Shown piece after piece: positions 1-6,244 of a stretch of 14,710 bases of DNA. Each line of letters opens with the position of its first letter. Position 1 is the stretch's first letter. Under the pieces are notes generated by a model. That model did no database searches and was not told the origin of the DNA. It saw only the letters and a program-made list of their open reading frames with translations. The DNA comes from Novosphingobium sp. UBA6722 (lineage in GTDB: Bacteria > Pseudomonadota > Alphaproteobacteria > Sphingomonadales > Sphingomonadaceae). Made by a program: the position numbers and the translations under genes. The stretch lies in the NCBI GenBank assembly GCA_002454125.1, contig DKII01000149.1, positions 1 through 14,710 of the forward strand, read 5' to 3'.

Positions 1-23
1 TCGACTTCGCTCGACACGAACGG
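1..23. repeat. Left copy of 23-bp terminal inverted repeat
   Basis: These 23 bases are the exact reverse complement of positions 14688-14710. The element contains two TCGA blocks around CTTCGC (positions 1-14), so it can fold into a small hairpin. It lies 17 bp past the stop codon of the leftmost minus-strand gene. Read in that gene's direction it ends in GCGAAGTCGA, as does the right-hand copy. From memory, similar GTCGAGCGAAGTCGA-type repeats are scattered between genes in sphingomonad genomes; I could not check this here. The match to the right-hand copy stops at position 24. Confidence 0.8.
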
Positions 24-24
24 A

Positions 25-51
25 GGCGGTGAGAGTCATCTCAATTCCGCC
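25..51 (-). terminator. Hairpin over the end of the CoA operon (candidate terminator)
   Basis: GGCGG (25-29) and TGAGA (30-34) pair with TCTCA (39-43) and CCGCC (47-51) around a GTCA loop, with a 3-base bulge (44-46). The stop codon of the last operon gene (41-43) is part of the stem. No T-tract follows on the minus strand, so intrinsic termination would be inefficient or need help. The position, directly at the end of the operon and before the repeat, fits a terminator or an mRNA 3'-end stabiliser. Confidence 0.35.
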
Positions 52-1621
52 CTTCCAGCAGCCCGCGCGCGATCACCTGCGCCTGGATCTCAGCCGCGCC
101 TTCGAAGATGTTGAGGATGCGGGCATCGCACAGCACCCGGCTGATTTCGTACTCCAGCGCATAGCCGTTGCCACCGTGGATCTGCAGGCTGGCATCGGCA
201 TTGGCCCAGGCGGCGCGCGCGGCGAGTAGCTTGGCCATGCCCGCCTCGATATCGCAGCGCTTGCCGGTGTCCTTGGCCCGCGCGGCCGCATAGGTCAGCT
301 CGCGCGCGAGAACGAAATCCGTGAGACTCATGGCCAGCTTGTCGGCCACGCGCGGGAAGTGGATCAGCGCCTTGCCGAACTGCTTGCGCTGCTGCGCATA
401 GTCCAGCCCCAGCTCGAGCGCGCGCTTGGCAACGCCCACCGCGCGGGCCGCTGTCTGAATCCTCGCTGCCTCGAAAGTCCGCATCAGCTGCTTGAAGCCC
501 TGGCCCTCTTCCCCGCCGAGCAGGGCATCACCCGGCGCCTTCAGGCCATCGAACTGCAGCGCATATTCGCGCATCCCGCGATAGCCCAGCACCTCGATCT
601 CGCTGCCGCTCATCCCTTCGGCCGGGAAGGGATCGGCATCGGTCCCGCGCGGCTTGGGCACCAGCAGCATCGACAGGCCGGCATAGCCCTGGGTGTCCGG
701 TCGGGTCCGGCACAAGAGGGTCATCAGGTCGGACCGGCTGGCGTGAGTGATCCAGGTCTTGGCCCCGTCGATCACCCATTCGCCATCAGACAGCCGTGCC
801 CTTGTCTGGAGCGAGCCAAGGTCGGAGCCGGTATCGGGTTCGGTGAAGACAGCCGTGGGCAGGATCTCGCCGCTGGCGATCTTGGGTAGCCAGTGCTGCT
901 GCTGTTCGGGGGCGCCGCCCATGGCGACCAGCTCACCGGCGATCTCGCTGCGGGTGCCGAGCGAACCGGCCCCGATCCAGCCGCGCGACAGTTCCTCGGT
1001 GATCACGCACATCACCAGCTTGCTCAGGCCCAGCCCGCCGAACTCGGCCGGGATCGTCGCGCCGAAGGTGCCAAGGTCGGCCATGGCCTGGACCGTGGCA
1101 TCGGGGATCAGGTCATTCGCCAGATGCCACTTGTGGGCATGCGGCAGGATCTCGGCCTCGGTGAAGCGGCGGAACTGGTCGCGGATCGCGTCGAGATCGG
1201 CTTCGGGCAGGCCTTCGCTTGGCCACTGTCCCGCCGCCAGCGCTGCGGCAACGGCAGTGCGGGTTGCGGCATGGTCGCGATCGATCAGGTCGGCGCAGGC
1301 CAGCGCCAGGTCGCGCGCTTCGGCGGCGAGGCCCAGGTCGCCGGGGCGCAGCAGCTCGTTCTGCCCCATCGGCAGGCCGCCGGTCAGCTGGGCGAGCGTT
1401 TCGGCAAAGCCGAGCAGGGCGACCTGCCGGTCGAGTTCGGTCCCGCCGTCATTTGCTGCCAGCCAGTCCGACACGGCCTCCAGCGCGGCGACCGAGGTCG
1501 CGATCCAGGCAAAGCCGTGATGCGCACGCTGGTTGGTAGCGGGAATGTCCGCAAGCGCCGCCCGGGCGAGGTCGCGATAACCGCGCGCCGCGCCGAGCAC
1601 CTTGCCGAGGTCGACGCTCAT
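41..1621 (-). CDS. Acyl-CoA dehydrogenase with N-terminal extension, methylsuccinyl-CoA dehydrogenase-like
   Basis: This 526-residue flavoenzyme oxidises an acyl-CoA to the 2,3-enoyl-CoA. An ordinary acyl-CoA dehydrogenase has about 380-400 residues. Here about 140 extra, mostly helical residues precede the core. The FAD/substrate motif FTEPDTGSD is at 259-267, and NIFEGAAEIQ near the C-terminus carries the usual catalytic Glu (E507). The long N-terminus and stretches such as TWITHASRSD, EIEVLGYRGM and ISRVLCDARILNIFEGAAEI match my memory of (2S)-methylsuccinyl-CoA dehydrogenase (Mcd) of the ethylmalonyl-CoA pathway. That assignment is recall, not a search. The start was chosen because ATG at 1621 overlaps the thiolase stop by 4 bp (ATGA), suggesting coupled translation; an upstream in-frame ATG at 1666 lies deep inside the thiolase gene. 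It is the last gene of the five-gene operon. The acyl-CoA dehydrogenase fold is certain; the substrate is not. Confidence 0.9.
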   Translation of the reverse strand: MSVDLGKVLGAARGYRDLARAALADIPATNQRAHHGFAWIATSVAALEAVSDWLAANDGGTELDRQVALLGFAETLAQLTGGLPMGQNELLRPGDLGLAAEARDLALACADLIDRDHAATRTAVAAALAAGQWPSEGLPEADLDAIRDQFRRFTEAEILPHAHKWHLANDLIPDATVQAMADLGTFGATIPAEFGGLGLSKLVMCVITEELSRGWIGAGSLGTRSEIAGELVAMGGAPEQQQHWLPKIASGEILPTAVFTEPDTGSDLGSLQTRARLSDGEWVIDGAKTWITHASRSDLMTLLCRTRPDTQGYAGLSMLLVPKPRGTDADPFPAEGMSGSEIEVLGYRGMREYALQFDGLKAPGDALLGGEEGQGFKQLMRTFEAARIQTAARAVGVAKRALELGLDYAQQRKQFGKALIHFPRVADKLAMSLTDFVLARELTYAAARAKDTGKRCDIEAGMAKLLAARAAWANADASLQIHGGNGYALEYEISRVLCDARILNIFEGAAEIQAQVIARGLLEGRN

Positions 1622-2832
1622 GCCTTCTCGAACACCGCCGCGATGCCCTGGCCGCCGCCGATGCACATGGTTTCGAGGCCGTACTTCACATCACGGCGCT
1701 GCATCTCGCGGGTCAGGTTGGCGAGGATCCGTCCGCCGGTCGCGCCGATCGGATGACCGAGCGAAATGCCCGAGCCATTGACGTTGAGCATGTCATGCCG
1801 GCTGTCATCGTCGGACCAGCCCCAGCCCTTGAGGCAGGCCAGGACCTGCGGGGCGAAGGCTTCGTTGAGCTCGATCAGGCCGATGTCGTTCCATGACAGG
1901 CCGTTCTTGGCGAACAGCCGCTCGGTCGCCGGGACCGGGCCAAAGCCCATCCGGCTGGGATCGCAGCCTGCTGCGGCCCAGGAGTGGAAGTAGGCGATGG
2001 GCTCGAGGCCCAGTTCCTCCAGCTTGTCCTCCGCCACGACGAGGCAGGCCGCAGCCGCATCGTTCTGCTGGCTGGCATTGCCCGCCGTCACCACGCCGCC
2101 CTCGATCGGCTTCAGCTTGCCGAGCGTCTCCATGCTGGCATCGGCGCGGTAGCCTTCGTCATGGGCGAAAATCACCGGATCGCCCTTCTTCTGCGGGATC
2201 TCGACCGGGACCAGTTCATCCGCGAACAGGCCGTTCGACCAGGCGGCGGCGGCACGCTGGTGGCTGCGCGCGGCGTAGGCATCGCAGGCCTCGCGGCTGA
2301 TGTTCCAGTCCTTGGCAAGGTTCTCAGCCGTCTCGATCATCCCGCTGATCACACCATAGCGTTCGATCGGCTGGCTCATCACCCGGCCGCGGGTCAGCCG
2401 GTCATGCAGCGTCAGGTTCCCGGCGCGCACGCCCTTGCGGATATCGGTGCTGTAATGCTCGACGTTGGACATGGATTCGCAGCCGCCCGCCACGACCACG
2501 TCCGACACCCCGGTCTGGACCATCATCGCCGCATTGACGATCGCCTGCAGGCCAGAGCCGCAGCGGCGGTCCAGCTGATAGCCCGGCACTTCCTCGGGCA
2601 GGCCGGCGAGCAGCCACGACCAGTGCGAGATGCAGGGCGCTTCGCCGTTGCCGTACCCCTGGGCGAAGATCACATCGTCGACCCGCGTGGGATCGATCTT
2701 CGTGCGCTCCATCAGGGCTTTCAGGATCGTCGCGCCCAACTGCCCGGCGGTGAGCGGGGCGAGGCTGCCGCCGAACTTGCCGACGGCGGTGCGGATCGGG
2801 GCGACGATGGCGGCGCGGCGCAGTTGAGTCAT
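1618..2832 (-). CDS. Thiolase (acetyl-CoA C-acyltransferase)
   Basis: A 404-residue thiolase of normal length that would cleave a 3-ketoacyl-CoA with CoA to release acetyl-CoA (or propionyl-CoA), or run the reverse condensation. The nucleophilic Cys is C91 in LDRRCGSGLQA. The active-site loop NEAFAPQ is present. The second-half catalytic residues are H360 in GHPIGATGG and C390 in CIGGGQG, so all family residues are intact. Its ATG overlaps the stop of the CoA-transferase gene by 1 bp (TGATG), and its stop overlaps the next gene by 4 bp, so it is firmly inside the operon. The operon also has two acyl-CoA dehydrogenases and a hydroxyacyl-CoA-type SDR, which argues for a degradative beta-oxidation role rather than polyhydroxybutyrate synthesis. 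Chain-length preference cannot be read from the sequence. Confidence 0.93.
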   Translation of the reverse strand: MTQLRRAAIVAPIRTAVGKFGGSLAPLTAGQLGATILKALMERTKIDPTRVDDVIFAQGYGNGEAPCISHWSWLLAGLPEEVPGYQLDRRCGSGLQAIVNAAMMVQTGVSDVVVAGGCESMSNVEHYSTDIRKGVRAGNLTLHDRLTRGRVMSQPIERYGVISGMIETAENLAKDWNISREACDAYAARSHQRAAAAWSNGLFADELVPVEIPQKKGDPVIFAHDEGYRADASMETLGKLKPIEGGVVTAGNASQQNDAAAACLVVAEDKLEELGLEPIAYFHSWAAAGCDPSRMGFGPVPATERLFAKNGLSWNDIGLIELNEAFAPQVLACLKGWGWSDDDSRHDMLNVNGSGISLGHPIGATGGRILANLTREMQRRDVKYGLETMCIGGGQGIAAVFEKA

Positions 2833-4064
2833 CAGATGCGGTCCTTGTCTGAAGTGGCAACCACGCCGCGATCGATCAGCGTGGCGATCTGGCCCGTAGA
2901 AAGCCCGAGCCGTTCGGCCAGCACTTCCTCGCTGTGTTCGCCGAGGTACGGCGCCGCCTGCGGATCGCCGGCCTCACGGTCAGGGATATTGGCGAAGCTG
3001 CGGGTGGCGGGATATTCGAAGCCGCTGGGGTTGGCGGGCGATGGCCCGAACAGCGGGTTGTTGGTGACGAGCTCGGGGTCAGTCGTCATCTCGTGCATGG
3101 TGCGATAGCGCTCGAAGGTCGCCCCGGCCTTGGTCAGTCGGGCTGCCAGATCGGCATAGTCGAAGGTCTCGGCGGCCTGCTGGAACAGGCCGAACAGGCG
3201 GAGGCGGTGGACGAAGCGCCAGTGATCGCTGGCAAAGAAACTGACGTCCAGCTCCGCTTCCAGCGCGGCGACTGCATCGGCGAGGCCAAAGGCCTCGACC
3301 GTTGCCTTCCACTGCTTGGGGGTGAGTGCGGCGACCATGAAGCGGTGCCCATCACGGCTGCGGAAATCGCGGCCGAAGGCACCCCAGATGGCATTGCCGA
3401 TCCGCTCGCGGTCGGCGCCGCGATAGAGCATCTCCGCCGCCGCCCCAGCATTGAAGGCCGTGCCGATCGCCACGTCGCCCAGCGGCACGCGCAGCTCGCT
3501 GCCCTCTCCGGTCGCATCGCGGTGGCGCAGTCCGGCCAGCAGCGCGAAGGCGCAATAGGCCCCGGTGATGAAGTCCCAGGCGGGCAGGATCTGATTGACC
3601 GGCGGGGCAGTGGCCGGGTCCCATTCTTCCGGACCGGTCATCAGCGGATAGCCCGAGGCGGCATTGACCGTGAAGTCCATCGCCTGGCGCCCGTCATGCC
3701 AGCCCATGATCCGCACCGAAACGAGGTCCGGACGGCCCGCCGCGATCTTGTCATGGGCCATGAAGCTGTCGACCGGCAGGTTGGTGATCAGCTGCCCGGT
3801 GGCTTGCGCCAGCTGCACCGCCAGCTCGCGCCCCTCGGAGGTCTGCAGATCCAGCGCGACGCTTTTCTTGGCGCGGTTGAGGTTCTCCCACGAGAGCGAC
3901 CGGCCCTCGGCGGTCATCATGTAGCGCTTGTAGTCAAGCCCGCCGCGCCGGTCGTCGATGCGGATCACCTCCGCTCCCATCTGGGCGCAGTATAGGCCCG
4001 CCGTGGGCGAGGCGACGAAGGACGAAACCTCGACGATCGAAAGGCCGGTGAGCAGCTGGTACAT
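2832..4064 (-). CDS. CaiB/BaiF family (class III) CoA-transferase, 2-methylfumaryl-CoA isomerase-like
   Basis: This 410-residue protein has the class III CoA-transferase layout. An N-terminal Rossmann half begins LLTGLSIVEVSSFVASPTAG. The LPAWDFITGAY segment places the predicted catalytic Asp, which carries the CoA as an acyl anhydride, at D164. RDATGEGSELRV is the usual stretch after the active site. Family members move CoA between carboxylates or racemise 2-methylacyl-CoAs. As I recall, the most similar annotated proteins are called 2-methylfumaryl-CoA isomerase (mesaconyl-CoA C1-C4 CoA transferase, Mct of Chloroflexus). That would fit the Mcd-like dehydrogenase two genes downstream, but it is recall only. 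A general CoA-transferase or a 2-methylacyl-CoA racemase remain alternatives. It starts 3 bp after the stop of the upstream acyl-CoA dehydrogenase gene, with only a weak ribosome site, so translation is probably coupled. Confidence 0.88.
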   Translation of the reverse strand: MYQLLTGLSIVEVSSFVASPTAGLYCAQMGAEVIRIDDRRGGLDYKRYMMTAEGRSLSWENLNRAKKSVALDLQTSEGRELAVQLAQATGQLITNLPVDSFMAHDKIAAGRPDLVSVRIMGWHDGRQAMDFTVNAASGYPLMTGPEEWDPATAPPVNQILPAWDFITGAYCAFALLAGLRHRDATGEGSELRVPLGDVAIGTAFNAGAAAEMLYRGADRERIGNAIWGAFGRDFRSRDGHRFMVAALTPKQWKATVEAFGLADAVAALEAELDVSFFASDHWRFVHRLRLFGLFQQAAETFDYADLAARLTKAGATFERYRTMHEMTTDPELVTNNPLFGPSPANPSGFEYPATRSFANIPDREAGDPQAAPYLGEHSEEVLAERLGLSTGQIATLIDRGVVATSDKDRI

Positions 4065-4067
4065 GGC

Positions 4068-5243
4068 TTACCAGACCGACCCTTCGCTGGCGAATTCGCG
4101 CAGCAGGTGCTTGGCGATCTGCAGCTGCATGATCTGGCTGGTGCCCTCGTAGATGCGCAGGATGCGGGCATCGCGGAAGAATCGCTCGGCCGGATATTCG
4201 GCGAGGTAGCCCGCCCCGCCATAGACCTGGACGCAGCGATCGGCGACCCGGCCGCAGGTTTCCGAGGCGAACAGCTTGGCCGCCGCGGCCTTGCGCTGGA
4301 TGTTCTCACCCCCGTCGGCGCGGGCACAGGCATCGGCGATCATGCATTCGGCGGCGTAGAGCTCGGCCTCGCTATCGGCCAGCATGGCCTGGATCAGCTG
4401 GAAGTTGGCGATCGGTTCGCCAAAGGCTTTGCGTTCGGTCGCATAGCGGATCGCGGTATCAAGCGCGCGGCGGCCCATGCCGACGCTCATTCCCGCGACC
4501 GACAGCCGCCCATTGTCGAGGCTCTGCATCGCGATCTGGAAGCCGCGCCCTTCCTCGCCGCCGACCAGCGCCGAGCCGGGGATATGGACGTCTTCCATGA
4601 TCACATCGGCGATATGTGCGCCCGACTGGCCCATCTTCTTGTCGGGCTTGCCGATGGTGATCCCCGGCGTGGTCATATCGACGATGAAGCACGAAACATG
4701 CGCGTTCTTGGGCAGCGCCTCCTTCGAGGTGCGGGCCATGATCAGGCCGATCTTGGCCGAGGGGCTGTTGGTGATGTAGCGCTTGGTGCCGTTCAATTTG
4801 TAGCCGTTGCCTTCGCGCACGGCGCTGGTCTGCATCGCCGCGCTGTCCGAGCCCGAGCCCGGTTCGGTCAGGCCGAAGCAGGCAATCTCACCGCTGGCGA
4901 TCCGGGGCAGCCATTCGGCCTTCTGCTCGGGCGTGCCGAAATTCTTGATCGCGCTGCCGGTCATGCCGATGTTGATCGAGATGGTCGAGCGGTAGGCCGG
5001 CGAGGCATAGCTCAGCTGCTTAACCGTCTCGATATACTGGCTGATGTTCATCCCGGCGCCGCCGAACTCTTCGGGGATGGTGATCCCGAACAGTCCCATC
5101 TCGCGCATTTCGGCCAGGATATCGTCGGGGATGCGATCCTGCGCGATCACGTCCTCTTCCGCCGGGATCAGCCGTTCGCGGACATAGCGGCGCAGCTGCT
5201 CGATGAACTGGTCGAAGATTTCGGGGTCCATGCCGGGGTTCAT
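4068..5243 (-). CDS. Acyl-CoA dehydrogenase
   Basis: A 391-residue acyl-CoA dehydrogenase of standard length that introduces the 2,3-double bond into an acyl-CoA, with electrons passing to electron-transfer flavoprotein. It shows the N-terminal helical domain, the LTEPGSGSD flavin/substrate motif at 125-133, the C-terminal arm with ERKAFGEPIANFQ, and RIYEGTSQI with the predicted catalytic Glu at 366. The substrate cannot be told; the overall look is of the short/branched-chain and glutaryl-type group. The start at 5243 is supported by GAGGAG at 5253-5258, 9 bp upstream; a second in-frame ATG lies at 5231. The gene is second in the operon, 27 bp after the SDR gene and 3 bp before the CoA-transferase gene. 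It is an ordinary enzyme, clearly distinct from the long paralogue that ends the operon. Confidence 0.93.
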   Translation of the reverse strand: MNPGMDPEIFDQFIEQLRRYVRERLIPAEEDVIAQDRIPDDILAEMREMGLFGITIPEEFGGAGMNISQYIETVKQLSYASPAYRSTISINIGMTGSAIKNFGTPEQKAEWLPRIASGEIACFGLTEPGSGSDSAAMQTSAVREGNGYKLNGTKRYITNSPSAKIGLIMARTSKEALPKNAHVSCFIVDMTTPGITIGKPDKKMGQSGAHIADVIMEDVHIPGSALVGGEEGRGFQIAMQSLDNGRLSVAGMSVGMGRRALDTAIRYATERKAFGEPIANFQLIQAMLADSEAELYAAECMIADACARADGGENIQRKAAAAKLFASETCGRVADRCVQVYGGAGYLAEYPAERFFRDARILRIYEGTSQIMQLQIAKHLLREFASEGSVW

Positions 5244-5270
5244 GGCGCGGTGCTCCTCAGATGGGCCAAA

Positions 5271-6185
5271 TCAGATGGGGTCGTAGGGGAAGACGTGGGC
5301 CGAAACTTCGTCGGCGCGGGCGAAGCTGGGCTTGAAGGCCGGGATCAGTTCGTCAGCGATCGACTCCGGCGTCCAGCCTTCGAGCTTGGTCATCGAGCGG
5401 ATCGGCCGCGGCTTGTTGTAGAGCACGATCTCGTTCTTGCGGACCGAGAAGATCTGGTTGGTGACCTCCTGGCTGGCATCCGAGGCGAGGTAGACCACCA
5501 GCGGCGCGATCTTGTCCGCGCTCATCGTCTTCAATCGTTCGACCCGCTGCTTCTGCTCGGGCGTTTCGGCGGGGATCGAGGCGGTCATCCGGCTCCAGGC
5601 GAAGGGCGCGATGCAGTTGGAGCGCACGCCGGCGCGGGCCATGTCGAGCGCGATCGACTGCGACAGGCCGACGATCCCCAGCTTGGCCGCCGAATAGTTG
5701 GCCTGGCCGATATTGCCGATCAGGCCCGAGGTGGAGGTGAAGTGGATGAAGCTGCCGGACTGCTGCTCGCGGAAATAGGGGGTCGCCGCCTTGGAAACGT
5801 TGAAGGTGCCGTTGAGGTGCACGTCGATCACCGCGCGCCAGTCCTCATGGCTCATCTTGTGCCAGATCGTGTCGCGCAGGATCCCGGCGTTGTTGACCAC
5901 GGCATCGATCCGCCCGAACCGCTGGACCGCATCCTCGATGATCGAGGTGGCGCCGGCCGGATCGTTCACGAAAGCGAGGTTGGCCCAGGCCTTGCCGCCC
6001 GCTGCGATGATGTCGTTGACGGTTTCCTGGGCCGGGCCTTCATCCCCGCCCTCACCGCCGCCGCCGACGCCGGGGTCGTTGACCACCACGGCCGCGCCAT
6101 GCTTGGCGCAAAGCAACGCGATCTCGCGCCCCACGCCGCGCCCGGCACCGGTAACCGCGACAACCTTGCCTTCAAGCATTCCCAT
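5271..6185 (-). CDS. SDR family oxidoreductase, (3R)-hydroxyacyl-CoA dehydrogenase (MFE-2)-like
   Basis: A 304-residue short-chain dehydrogenase, first gene of the CoA operon. The cofactor motif TGAGRGVG is at 12-19, NNAG at 98-101, and the catalytic residues are predicted as S151, Y164 and K168 (YSAAK). The segment VNDPGVGGGGEGG and the run GKAWANL...FGRIDAVVNNAGILRD resemble the (3R)-hydroxyacyl-CoA dehydrogenase domain of peroxisomal multifunctional enzyme type 2 more than a FabG. About 50 residues extend past the usual SDR core and end in FPYDPI. The likely reaction is NAD-dependent oxidation of a 3-hydroxyacyl-CoA to the ketone that the thiolase cleaves. No hydratase is encoded alongside. 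The start at 6185 has GGAG at 6194-6197, 8 bp upstream, which favours it over the in-frame ATG at 6179. A candidate operator lies immediately upstream. Confidence 0.9.
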   Translation of the reverse strand: MGMLEGKVVAVTGAGRGVGREIALLCAKHGAAVVVNDPGVGGGGEGGDEGPAQETVNDIIAAGGKAWANLAFVNDPAGATSIIEDAVQRFGRIDAVVNNAGILRDTIWHKMSHEDWRAVIDVHLNGTFNVSKAATPYFREQQSGSFIHFTSTSGLIGNIGQANYSAAKLGIVGLSQSIALDMARAGVRSNCIAPFAWSRMTASIPAETPEQKQRVERLKTMSADKIAPLVVYLASDASQEVTNQIFSVRKNEIVLYNKPRPIRSMTKLEGWTPESIADELIPAFKPSFARADEVSAHVFPYDPI

Positions 6186-6203
6186 CTCGCCGACTCCGCG
6201 TTC

Positions 6204-6219
6204 TTAATCGTTCGGTTAA
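6204..6219. promoter_or_regulatory. Near-palindromic operator upstream of the CoA operon
   Basis: TTAATCGTTCGGTTAA has two 7-bp arms (TTAATCG and CGGTTAA) around TT, with one mismatch between the arms. It is centred about 26 bp upstream of the SDR start codon, is strikingly AT-rich for this DNA, and has the size and symmetry of a TetR-family operator. A 10-bp perfect palindrome CCCCTAGGGG (6221-6230) adjoins it. A weak promoter could be TTGATT (6243-6248) with TAGGGG 16 bp on, which would place the operator over the transcription start. No TetR gene lies in the window. Confidence 0.45.
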
Positions 6220-6244
6220 TCCCCTAGGGGCGCGGCGGCGAAAA

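Noticed and set aside
893..1756. Plus-strand open frames opposite the Mcd-like gene and thiolase
   Set aside because: Several overlapping frames are open at once, which is a sign of GC-driven lack of stops; the minus-strand frame alone carries family motifs.
4107..6227. Very long open frame on the plus strand (about 700 codons) opposite the SDR and acyl-CoA dehydrogenase genes
   Set aside because: It is antisense to two genes with intact catalytic motifs, shows no recognisable domain, and its composition (Arg, Gly, Asp, His, Ala) is what high third-position GC produces on the opposite strand.
6221..6230. CCCCTAGGGG as an intrinsic terminator of the ferredoxin reductase gene
   Set aside because: It has no loop and no T-tract; it is a plain palindrome, more likely part of a protein-binding site if it has any role.
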